Source: Deltaproteobacteria bacterium (lineage in GTDB: Bacteria; Desulfobacterota; DSM-4660; Desulfatiglandales; B25-G16). From it: 62,538 nt of DNA. The DNA lies in the NCBI GenBank assembly GCA_020351915.1, contig CP070673.1:4083917-4146454 (forward strand). The letters are read 5' to 3'. Positions within the stretch are counted from its first letter, which is position 1. Each line of letters begins with the position of its first letter. Of the stretch, positions 16,723 to 23,543 are shown in pieces. The notes under the pieces are model-generated. The model was not told the DNA's origin. It saw only the letters and a list, made by a program, of their open reading frames with translations, and searched no databases. The position numbers and the translations under genes are program-made.

Positions 16723-17322
16723 ATGAAAATAGCTGTGAGTTCAACGGGAACGGATCTTGACTCAGAGATAGATCCAAGATTTGGTAGATGCGCGTATTTT
16801 TTAATCGTTAACCCAGATGATATGACTTTCGAGGCATTTGAAAACGAGAGTATGTCTCTCGGCGGGGGAGCAGGCATTCAGTCAGGTCAATTTATCGCCT
16901 CCAAAGGCGCTAGTGTGGTTATAACAGGAAATGTTGGCCCCAATGCTAGTAGAACTCTTGGTGCTGCGGGCCTTAAGGTAATTGTTGGTGTTAGTGGCTC
17001 CATTAGAGAGGCGATTGATAGATACAAAAAGGGCGAGCTATTACCCACTGACCAAGCTAATGTCCCCGATCACTACGGAATGGGTAGGGGTGGCGGCCAA
17101 AGTTCCTTTCCCGGCGGAGGAATGGGCCGTGGCATGGGCATGGGCAGAGGAATGGGCGGAGGAATGGGCCGTGGCACGGGCATGCAAGCAGGATATGGCC
17201 CAAATCAGACTGCCCCTCCCGCATCTCCTGATCAAGAGCTTGGCACACTTAAGGAAGAGGCAAAGGCTCTCCGGGATCAGCTTAATTCGATCCTGTCCCG
17301 TATAAAGGATCTGGAAAAATAG
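16723..17322 (+). CDS. NifX/ORP-like protein with Met-Gly-rich linker and coiled-coil tail
   Basis: 199 residues. The first ~110 form a NifX/dinitrogenase Fe-Mo cofactor-type domain (MKIAVSSTG, DPRFGRCAYFLIV, GASVVITGNVGPNA), the fold of NifX, NafY and the Mo-Cu-binding orange protein. A low-complexity stretch at residues 118-155 repeats GMGRGMGMGRGMGGG. A charged helix (residues ~168-199, ending SRIKDLEK) follows and closely resembles the C-terminus of the DUF5320-like protein at 18328-18615. It is the first gene after the sigma-54 promoter. Methionine-rich runs can bind Cu(I), which would suit a Mo-Cu cluster protein, but this is inference. Confidence 0.82.
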   Translation: MKIAVSSTGTDLDSEIDPRFGRCAYFLIVNPDDMTFEAFENESMSLGGGAGIQSGQFIASKGASVVITGNVGPNASRTLGAAGLKVIVGVSGSIREAIDRYKKGELLPTDQANVPDHYGMGRGGGQSSFPGGGMGRGMGMGRGMGGGMGRGTGMQAGYGPNQTAPPASPDQELGTLKEEAKALRDQLNSILSRIKDLEK

Positions 17323-17355
17323 ATTCCTCCATTGCCAAGAGACATAAAGGCAAGA

Positions 17356-17760
17356 ATGAAAATTGCCATACCAACGTGGAATGGGAGGGTGTCGCCTGTT
17401 TTTGATACGGCATCAAGATTACTAGTGGTGGAGATAGAAGAGGGAGGGGAATATTCCCGATTTGAGACGGATATCAGTGAGCATTTTCCTCCCAGTAAGA
17501 CCATGACACTTACCGGGTTGGGAGTTGATACACTCATCTGTGGAGCTATTTCAAGACCTCTTGCTTACATGATAACTTCCGCAGGTATCACTCTTATTCC
17601 CTGGATATCTGGATCGGTAGAGGATGTTTTGCAGGCCTTTTTGAAGGGGAATTTGTTTGATATTCAATTTCTGATGCCTGGTCGCCCCGGCCATTGGGGT
17701 AAAGGCCCCGGAGGAGGACACGGCCGAGGTAGGAGAAGACGAGGTACCCGCTTTCCATAA
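17356..17760 (+). CDS. NifX/ORP-like protein with Gly/Arg/His tail
   Basis: A ~134-residue NifX-fold protein (MKIAIPTWNGRVSPVFDTAS, then GVDTLICGAISRPLAYMI and GSVEDVLQAFLKGNL). After the domain comes a basic low-complexity tail rich in Gly, Arg and His (HWGKGPGGGHGRGRRRRG). The ATG at 17356 is chosen over an upstream in-frame ATG at 17332 because the family begins MKIAIP and an AAGG lies just before. It is the second of three NifX-like proteins in this cluster, 33 bases after the first. A role in carrying or assembling a metal cluster is known for the family; the cargo here is not known. Confidence 0.85.
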   Translation: MKIAIPTWNGRVSPVFDTASRLLVVEIEEGGEYSRFETDISEHFPPSKTMTLTGLGVDTLICGAISRPLAYMITSAGITLIPWISGSVEDVLQAFLKGNLFDIQFLMPGRPGHWGKGPGGGHGRGRRRRGTRFP

Positions 17761-17787
17761 TCAGGAGATAGAAAGGAGGTGAATGAG

Positions 17788-18039
17788 ATGCCAGGATTCG
17801 ATGGAACCGGACCCCGAAGAATGGGTCCTATGACCGGAGGTGGCAGGGGATGGTGTAACCCCTATTATGCCGGAGCAAGACAACCCTTTATGGGAGCTTA
17901 TCCTTATGGCAGCCGTTACGGTTACATGCCGCCTTATGGAGCCGGTTATTATCCTCCATACGGGGCGTCTCCTTACGGTGCTTATGGATTTGGTAGAGGA
18001 TTTGGAAGAGGATTTGGCAGAGGCAGAGGATCGTGGTAA
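17788..18039 (+). CDS. DUF5320-like Gly/Tyr-rich small protein
   Basis: An 83-residue protein beginning MPGFDGTGPRRMGPMTGGGR, the recognisable DUF5320 opening. It continues as a Tyr/Pro/Gly-rich sequence (YGYMPPYGAGYYPPYG) and ends in a GFGRGFGRGFGRGRG repeat. AAAGGAGGT stands 8 bases before the ATG at 17788, deciding the start over a GTG three codons upstream. One cysteine (WCNPYY) is present. It is low-complexity, probably disordered and strongly aromatic. Such proteins recur beside NifX-like and MinD genes in anaerobes; their function is unknown. Confidence 0.75.
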   Translation: MPGFDGTGPRRMGPMTGGGRGWCNPYYAGARQPFMGAYPYGSRYGYMPPYGAGYYPPYGASPYGAYGFGRGFGRGFGRGRGSW

Positions 18040-18130
18040 ATTCTGTGACTAGGCCTTGAGAGCAGTCTTGGATTATCTGCAAAGACTGCTCAACTGGAAT
18101 CATCGTTTAAGGTGTAGAGGAAGTGTTGTT

Positions 18131-18298
18131 ATGCCTTACGGCAGAGGATTAGGCCTTTGGGGATTTTCACACCTGTGTCCCTGTGCAGGTTAGGAAGAAG
18201 GAGGCCTACCCAGGTGCTGGGCCTATGGGGCACTAGCATCTATCCCTCCTGCTCCTTATGGCATGGAGAGAGGATACCAGTATGGCTATCCCTATTAA
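18131..18298 (+). pseudogene. DUF5320-like gene with one in-frame UAG
   Basis: The frame starts MPYGRGLGLWGFSHLCPCAG and meets TAG at 18191-18193. It then continues in the same frame as EEGGLPRCWAYGALASIPPA and ends YGYPY-TAA at 18298. The part after the stop (GGLPRCWAYG) is the conserved core of this small-protein family, so the stop interrupts an otherwise intact 55-codon gene. No ribosome site suggests restart. It lies between two intact members. Nonsense mutation, sequencing error or suppression are all possible. Confidence 0.6.
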
Positions 18299-18327
18299 TA
18301 GACAGTAATTGAAAAAAGGAGAATGAT

Positions 18328-18615
18328 ATGTATTACGGATCTTATCCACATGCGGGATGGTTTTCTCCTTGGGGACCGCCCATGGGAATGGGTTATCCTA
18401 TGGCAAGTGGCTGGGGTTATCCCTACGGAGGGATGCCGCAGATGCCCTATTACCCCCCTCTGGGAGGATTTGGAGGGCCAGGAATGTCACCATTCGGCCC
18501 ACTTATGGCGCCAGAGCAAGAGATAGCATTTTTAAGGGAACAAGCCCAGATGCTCAAGGAGCAGATGGACCAGATCGATGCAAGGATCAAGGAGTTAGAG
18601 AAAGCGACCAAGTAG
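18328..18615 (+). CDS. DUF5320-like protein with C-terminal coiled coil
   Basis: 95 residues: an N-terminal Tyr/Pro/Gly/Met-rich region (MYYGSYPHAGWFSPWGPPMG) and a C-terminal charged helix (residues ~61-95, PEQEIAFLREQAQML then DARIKELEKATK). The helix is the same module found at the end of the NifX-like protein at 16723-17322. An AAAGGAG precedes the ATG. The helix probably mediates oligomerisation among proteins of this cluster, which is an inference from the shared tail. Confidence 0.78.
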   Translation: MYYGSYPHAGWFSPWGPPMGMGYPMASGWGYPYGGMPQMPYYPPLGGFGGPGMSPFGPLMAPEQEIAFLREQAQMLKEQMDQIDARIKELEKATK

Positions 18616-18658
18616 CTGCCTGCCAAGTACAGCGATCTGTTGGCCTGATAAAAAGACC

Positions 18659-18686
18659 TTGACATTTCTAAGGAAAGGATTATCTG
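18659..18686 (+). promoter_or_regulatory. Possible sigma-70 promoter of the ferredoxin gene
   Basis: A perfect -35 TTGACA (18659-18664), a 16-base spacer and a partial -10 TATCTG (18681-18686), about 40 bases before the ferredoxin ATG. The -10 is weak. Confidence 0.4.
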
Positions 18687-18726
18687 TTACTCGTCATTAC
18701 ACACCAAATGGAGAAAGAGTTGGGAT

Positions 18727-18915
18727 ATGTACAAGGTAGAGGTTGATGAAGAAAAATGCATAGGCTGCGATGAGTGCGTGGATGTCTGTCCTGTAGAAGT
18801 CTTTGAAATGCAGGATGAAAAATCGGTTCCTGTTAATGCAGAGGAGTGTATTGGGTGCGAAAGCTGTGTAGAGGTCTGTGAACAGGAGGCGATCACCGTT
18901 ACTGAAGTTGACTGA
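18727..18915 (+). CDS. 2[4Fe-4S] ferredoxin
   Basis: A 62-residue acidic ferredoxin with two complete CxxCxxCxxxC motifs (Cys11-14-17-21 and Cys41-44-47-51; CIGCDECVDVC and CIGCESCVEVC). The second cluster is followed by E rather than the usual P. It would carry two low-potential clusters and serve the MinD-ferredoxin or Rnf enzymes. A near-identical paralog lies at 36312-36503. It may have its own promoter at 18659-18686. Confidence 0.93.
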   Translation: MYKVEVDEEKCIGCDECVDVCPVEVFEMQDEKSVPVNAEECIGCESCVEVCEQEAITVTEVD

Positions 18916-19214
18916 TAATTGTTAGGCAAGGCATAGAGGTTCAGGAGAGATATTCACCACAGAGCTGAACGCTTGAGTGGTGATCATGATCCTTACCTTG
19001 AGATTAACAACCCCCCCAAATAAGTTAGCCAGTAAGCTGATGCCGAGCCTTAAAGAGCCGATAAAAACTCCCTCAAAGAGTTTTGAACGGGTGAGTTGTT
19101 TCGGCGAGTTGAGACATCGCCTTTCGGAAACAGGCGCAGTACCTATGGTAGGAAGACTATTTCAATTTTTTCGTTTTTTGAACGAAAAATCTGGGAAGAG
19201 GAGAAAGTATCATA

Positions 19215-20066
19215 ATGGCACAACAAGAAAAAGCAAGAGGTGAAACACTGGAAGGTCGAAAGGTTATGATGGAGGCCCAGGATACAGAGATAAGGGAAAA
19301 GCTTAAGGGGTTCAAAAACAAGCTATTGATATTGAGCGGAAAAGGTGGTGTTGGCAAGAGCACTATCGCTGCCTATCTTGCTGCTGGGCTGGCCAAAAAG
19401 GGTTCCCAGGTCGGACTAATGGATGTGGATTTACACGGTCCAAGCATTCCTCGGCTCCTCGGCCTTACAGGACAGATACTGTCGGCTGGTCAAAGTAACA
19501 AAGGGATTCCTCTGAAGTATTTGCCCAATATGGAGGTTATGTCAATAGAGTCCCTCCTTGGAGACAAGGATACTGCAACGATCTGGAGAGGACCCTTGAA
19601 AATAGGGGTGATTAAGCAGTTTATCTCCGACATTGCCTGGAGTAATTCGGATTATCTTATCATCGATTCACCTCCTGGCACAGGAGATGAACCCTTAACG
19701 GTTGCCCAAGTCATACCAGACACCAAAGCAATCATTGTAACCACACCCCAGGAGATTTCCCTTGCCGACGTTCGAAAATCAATAAATTTCTGTCATCAGG
19801 TTAATATGGAGATCCTCGGTTTGATTGAAAATATGAGTGGATTAAGATGTCCTCACTGTGGGAAAACTATTGATCTCTTTAAGACAGATGGTGGAGCTAT
19901 AACTGCCAAAAAGGCAGGGCTAACATTGCTGGGAAGCCTTCCTCTGGAACCAGATATTGTTCTGGAAGGTGATAGGGGGAGCATGGCATGGATGGATAAG
20001 AAGGATCTGCCCTATACTAAAATGTTTAGTGAGATTGTAGATAATGTTGCTAATCTTTCGAAGTGA
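19215..20066 (+). CDS. mrp: Mrp/NBP35-family Fe-S carrier ATPase
   Basis: A 283-residue MinD/ParA-type P-loop ATPase with deviant Walker A SGKGGVGKST (residues 41-50), DVDLHGPSIPRLLG, DSPPGTGDEP and a CPHC motif (residues 212-215) that binds a bridging [4Fe-4S] cluster. These marks define ApbC/Mrp Fe-S carriers. The start has AGAGGAGAAAG about 8 bases upstream. It lies between the ferredoxin and the two MinD-ferredoxin ATPases, as in the ORP clusters of sulfate reducers, and close to IscU/NifS. Confidence 0.92.
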   Translation: MAQQEKARGETLEGRKVMMEAQDTEIREKLKGFKNKLLILSGKGGVGKSTIAAYLAAGLAKKGSQVGLMDVDLHGPSIPRLLGLTGQILSAGQSNKGIPLKYLPNMEVMSIESLLGDKDTATIWRGPLKIGVIKQFISDIAWSNSDYLIIDSPPGTGDEPLTVAQVIPDTKAIIVTTPQEISLADVRKSINFCHQVNMEILGLIENMSGLRCPHCGKTIDLFKTDGGAITAKKAGLTLLGSLPLEPDIVLEGDRGSMAWMDKKDLPYTKMFSEIVDNVANLSK

Positions 20067-20089
20067 CGATTATCTGCTAGGCAGTAAGA

Positions 20090-20180
20090 AGTGAGCAGTA
20101 GGCACTTATAACTTTAGGCCTGCCCGCACCGCTCTCGCTTGCGATGCGGGCGGACACTTTAGTTCACTTTAGGCACTCAA
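20090..20180. repeat. Dispersed palindromic repeat (TTTAGGCACT family) with GC hairpin
   Basis: Contains a GC hairpin GCCCGCA/TGCGGGC (20122-20128 and 20145-20151) between two TTTAGGC words, and ends ACTTTAGTTCACTTTAGGCA (20156-20175). The last string recurs at 44206-44226 and, with substitutions and in inverted orientation, at 45001-45116. It fills the space between mrp and the first MinD gene. Confidence 0.65.
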
Positions 20181-20182
20181 AA

Positions 20183-21025
20183 ATGATTATAAGCATTGCA
20201 AGCGGAAAGGGTGGAACCGGAAAAACAACAATAGCTACCAACTTGGCAGTGGCCCTGGGTCCTGGTGTAAACCTTCTGGATTGTGATGTAGAAGAGCCAA
20301 ATGACCATATTTTCATTCAACCAGAGGTTACATACACTGAAAGGGTGAGCCTAAAAGTGCCCCAGGTGGATATGGATAAATGTACCCTGTGTGGGCGATG
20401 TCAGGATATCTGTCAGTTCCAGGCCATTGTTGTTGTGGGCAAATCTGTCTTAACCTTTCATGAATTGTGCCACAGTTGTGGCGGATGTGTGGAGGTGTGC
20501 CCCGAAGATGCAATTACTGAAATAGACAGACAAATGGGGGTCTTTGAGGGTGGTCACAGGGATAGTCTCGAATTTTCCCATGGTCGCCTCTTTGTTGGCC
20601 AGGTGATGGCGGTTCCCGTGATTGAAAGGGTCAGGGTTGCTGTTCAACCGGACAAGATAAACATAATCGATGCCCCGCCGGGGACCTCATGCCCGGTGAT
20701 CAGCTCAGTAAAGGGCACCGATTTTGTGATCCTGGTAACCGAACCTACCCCATTCGGCCTCAATGATCTGAAGCTCGCCGTTGGCATGGTTAAGATCCTC
20801 AACGTCCCTCATGGGATCATAATAAATCGCTCAGATCTGGGTGATACTAAGGTTACTGAATATGCCGAGCAAGAGAATATTCCTATTCTTATGGAGATAC
20901 CCTTTGACCGCCTCATAGCGCAGATCTACTCTAACGGAAAACTTCTAGTGGAAGAGCTGCCTGACTGGAAGGACAAATTCGTTCAGCTTTACGAGGAAGT
21001 TAGAAAACATGCAGGGGAATCGTGA
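20183..21025 (+). CDS. MinD-family ATPase with inserted ferredoxin domain (1)
   Basis: 280 residues from the ATG at 20183 (MIISIASGKGGTGKTT). The P-loop is at residues 8-16 and the switch regions read NLLDCDVEEPN and DAPPGTSCPV. A 2[4Fe-4S] ferredoxin is inserted at residues 67-106 (Cys67-70-73-77 and 96-99-102-106). This architecture is shared by the paired MinD proteins of the ORP complex in Desulfovibrio. The next gene starts inside its last 17 bases, so the two are translationally coupled and probably form a heterodimer. The likely role is ATP-driven delivery of electrons or clusters to the NifX-like proteins, by family inference. Confidence 0.9.
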   Translation: MIISIASGKGGTGKTTIATNLAVALGPGVNLLDCDVEEPNDHIFIQPEVTYTERVSLKVPQVDMDKCTLCGRCQDICQFQAIVVVGKSVLTFHELCHSCGGCVEVCPEDAITEIDRQMGVFEGGHRDSLEFSHGRLFVGQVMAVPVIERVRVAVQPDKINIIDAPPGTSCPVISSVKGTDFVILVTEPTPFGLNDLKLAVGMVKILNVPHGIIINRSDLGDTKVTEYAEQENIPILMEIPFDRLIAQIYSNGKLLVEELPDWKDKFVQLYEEVRKHAGES

Positions 21026-21911
21026 CATCAAAGAGCTTATTGTCGTAAGCGGCAAGGGTGGAACCGGCAAGACCAGTTTGCTGGGTGGCTTTGCATCTCT
21101 GGCCAACGATAAGGTCCTCTGTGACGCTGATGTAGACGCCGCCGATCTGTATCTCATCCTGGAGCCGAAGATAAGAAAGCGGCAGGATTTTCAAGAGGGG
21201 CATAGGGCTGTAATAAATCCGGATAAGTGCACTGAGTGCGGTCTGTGTAGGGACCTGTGCCGCTTTAATGCCATTAGCCCGGAGTATAAGGTAGATCCTA
21301 TTGACTGTGAAGGATGTGGGGTGTGTGTCTATTTCTGTCCGGAAGATGCAATAGATTTTCCCATTAAGACCTGTGGTGAATTGTTCATATCCGATACCCG
21401 CTGTGGACCCATGGTACATGCCAGACTCGGCATTGCCGAGGATAATTCCGGGAAGCTGGTGACGCTCACCCGGAAGGAGGCCAGAGAGCTCGCAAAGAAA
21501 AGGGGCCTCAACCTCATCCTCACTGATGGGCCCCCGGGGCTGGCCTGTCCGGTTATTGCATCAATAGCAGGTGCTACCGCGGTACTCATTGTGACCGAGC
21601 CGACCCTCTCTGGTCACCACGATATGGACAGGGTGGTTGAGTTAGCCAACCATTTTGAGATCCCGGCCAGCATTTGTATCAACAAATACGATCTTAATCC
21701 GGATATGACTGGGGTAATCGAACAATACGCACAGGAACGGGGGTTGCCCATTTTGGGGAAGATTCCCTTTGATCCCATATTCACGAAGGCCATGGTCCAA
21801 AAGCAGACCATTATAGAGTACGATGGAAACTCCCAGGCCGTCCAGGCGGTTGTGGAGATATGGGGAAAGCTGGCTGCTCGATTTGACCTGGATACAGGGC
21901 AGGCAATGTAA
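21009..21911 (+). CDS. MinD-family ATPase with inserted ferredoxin domain (2)
   Basis: A 300-residue paralog of the preceding gene with the same order. P-loop SGKGGTGKTS (residues 14-23), DADVDAADLYLIL, a 2[4Fe-4S] insert with Cys74-77-80-84 and Cys100-103-106-110, and TDGPPGLACPVIAS. It overlaps the upstream gene by 17 bases. The pairing of two non-identical MinD-ferredoxin subunits matches ORP operons. A third NifX-like gene follows 67 bases downstream. Confidence 0.9.
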   Translation: MQGNRDIKELIVVSGKGGTGKTSLLGGFASLANDKVLCDADVDAADLYLILEPKIRKRQDFQEGHRAVINPDKCTECGLCRDLCRFNAISPEYKVDPIDCEGCGVCVYFCPEDAIDFPIKTCGELFISDTRCGPMVHARLGIAEDNSGKLVTLTRKEARELAKKRGLNLILTDGPPGLACPVIASIAGATAVLIVTEPTLSGHHDMDRVVELANHFEIPASICINKYDLNPDMTGVIEQYAQERGLPILGKIPFDPIFTKAMVQKQTIIEYDGNSQAVQAVVEIWGKLAARFDLDTGQAM

Positions 21912-21978
21912 AGGGGGGCCAGGCATTAGAATGCAGGGAAGGGCACAAAAAATAAACTAGTGAAAGAGGTGTGAAGAA

Positions 21979-22359
21979 ATGAGAAGGATAGCGCTAGCAA
22001 CTGAAGATAATCAGGGACTCAGTGGTCAGATCAGCCAGCACTTTGGCCGTTGCCCTTACTATCTCATTGTAGATGTTGAGGGCGACGAAATTGTCAAGAC
22101 CGACAGCGTAACAAACCCCTATTATCATAACCATGTTCCCGGGATGGTTCCGAAATTCATCAATGAACAGGGAGCAGATGTGATGATTGCCGGGGGCATC
22201 GGGCCGAGGGCAATCGAATTGTTTGCGAGTCTGGGAATAGAGGTTGTCAGTGGAGCAGCGGGTAATGCCGGAGATACTCTTCAGGCCTATCTAAGAGGAG
22301 AGATAAGTGGAGTAGAGGCATGCCAACACGATCACCCGGGAGGCCACGATCACTGTTGA
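21979..22359 (+). CDS. NifX/ORP-like protein with His-rich C-terminus
   Basis: A 126-residue NifX-fold protein (RRIALATEDNQG, SQHFGRCPYYLIVD, GADVMIAGGIGPRAIELF) ending in CQHDHPGGHDHC, a short His/Cys-rich tail well suited to bind Ni, Zn or Cu. GGTGTGAAGAA upstream is a moderate ribosome site. It is the third NifX-like protein of the block, each with a different metal-ligand tail. It directly follows the MinD-ferredoxin pair, the usual place for the ORP-type partner. Confidence 0.88.
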   Translation: MRRIALATEDNQGLSGQISQHFGRCPYYLIVDVEGDEIVKTDSVTNPYYHNHVPGMVPKFINEQGADVMIAGGIGPRAIELFASLGIEVVSGAAGNAGDTLQAYLRGEISGVEACQHDHPGGHDHC

Positions 22360-22404
22360 GAGAAGTGCCTTCGATACCGAGAGACAGGTTAGACAAGGTG
22401 GCCT

Positions 22405-22653
22405 CTGGCGACCTACGAATACCACTGTGGCAACTGTGGGAAAGTGTCGGATTCTATGGTGGGAGTCGGTCGCCGAAGTGACCGCTTGTGATGTAAACAT
22501 TGCGATAGCACCGCATTGCATAAACTTCCCGCCGTTGCTTCAATTGTCTCACCGCTCCTTAGCGACCGAGCGGTAGAACCTGCTGTGGTAAACTACCCTG
22601 TCCGGGTGAAGGAACGCGCAGCGGGCATTGAAACGCCAGGACAGCAATGCTAA
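22405..22653 (+). pseudogene. FmdB-like zinc-ribbon gene with one in-frame UGA
   Basis: The frame reads ATYEYHCGNCGKVSDSMVGV, then RRSDRL, a TGA at 22489-22491, and continues in frame with CKHCDSTALHKLPAV to TAA at 22653. The two CxxC knuckles on either side of the stop make one zinc ribbon like FmdB-family regulators, which begin PTYEY. The first codon is CTG where ATG would be expected, a possible second lesion. UGA immediately before the second CxxC could in principle encode selenocysteine, but decay is simpler. Confidence 0.55.
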
Positions 22654-23082
22654 AAGCGAAAATTGAAACCTGTACCAATTGTTTTTCCTGGCTTTGGTAA
22701 AGTGAGTGCAGCCTCAGCGACGGTGGATCTTTACTCGACTCTAGACCCAGGATTTATTGGGTCATCTTGCTGTAGATTACACAATGTGGAATTAAATACT
22801 GCTTACCCATTCTGCCAAGGAGATTCCCAGTAAGGGGCATAACACTCAAGATTCCTTGGCTTTTGCCAATATCCACTCAGGACAATGCATTACGATCCCT
22901 GGACAAGCAGATAAAGAATGCAGATGTTTTTGCCCTGACCATTCTCAGCTGTTCTCGGGGAGGTATTCTCTCAGTTCTAGTTAGATACCGGAAATATGTA
23001 ATGGAAAAGACCTCTTTGATGGTATCGGTTTTGATGGATAAGGGATGATCTATCCCACGGCGAGATGAGAGGAGAAGTTGTA
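22654..23082. other. Spacer before the IscU-like gene; possible coding remnant
   Basis: The frame of the zinc-ribbon relic reopens after its stop and runs to TAA at 22831-22833 with a Cys-containing, ribosome-site-less stretch (ending LNTAYPFCQGDSQ). Another open frame at 22863-23048 has no family match. I see no confident gene; degradation of the cluster's 3' part is likely. Confidence 0.35.
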
Positions 23083-23535
23083 ATGACCGAAGAGTCTTCC
23101 AAAGATTTGCCTGAAAAACCTCCAGCGCCTGGTTCACCCCCTGCGGGGCCCATACTCTTCTACAACGAGATCGTCATTGCGCACTTCACGAATCCCCGCA
23201 ATGTAGGTGAATTGGAAAACCCCGATGGTGAGGCAGTTGTGGGAGACCCTACCTGCGGCGACCAGATGAAGGTTCATATAAGAGTCGATAGCAATATAAT
23301 CGTTGACATAAAATTCAAGTCATATGGTTGCCCGGGTGCCATTGCCACCAGCAGTATGGTGACAGAACTGGCTAAGGGGAAAAGCACGGATGAGGCACTG
23401 ATGATAACAGACGATGATGTCGTTTTATCCGTGGGTGGCATACCGGAGCGAAAAAAGCACTGTTCACTGTTAGGTATCAAGGCGTTGCAGGAGGCCATAA
23501 ATGACTATTTGAGGAAAGCAAAAGACCTAGGCTGA
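23083..23535 (+). CDS. IscU/NifU-type Fe-S scaffold protein
   Basis: 150 residues from the ATG at 23083, chosen over an ATG six codons upstream because AGAGGAGA lies 7 bases before it. After a Pro-rich N-terminal extension (~25 residues) comes the scaffold domain. The three ligand cysteines are Cys58 (DPTCGD), Cys83 (YGCPGA) and Cys127 (KKHCSLL), with the Asp after the first conserved. It assembles transient [2Fe-2S]/[4Fe-4S] clusters with sulfur from the desulfurase encoded 8 bases downstream. The His of the classical HSCA-binding LPPVK-like segment region is not evident. Confidence 0.92.
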   Translation: MTEESSKDLPEKPPAPGSPPAGPILFYNEIVIAHFTNPRNVGELENPDGEAVVGDPTCGDQMKVHIRVDSNIIVDIKFKSYGCPGAIATSSMVTELAKGKSTDEALMITDDDVVLSVGGIPERKKHCSLLGIKALQEAINDYLRKAKDLG

Positions 23536-23543
23536 GCGAATTC

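Noticed and set aside
17041-17248. Two minus-strand frames rich in Ala/His/Ser and Cys/Pro
   Set aside because: They are the complement of the Met/Gly-repeat region of the NifX-like gene; low-complexity DNA keeps several frames open.
18977-19243. 88-codon frame upstream of mrp
   Set aside because: It overlaps the mrp start in another frame, has basic random-looking composition and no ribosome site.
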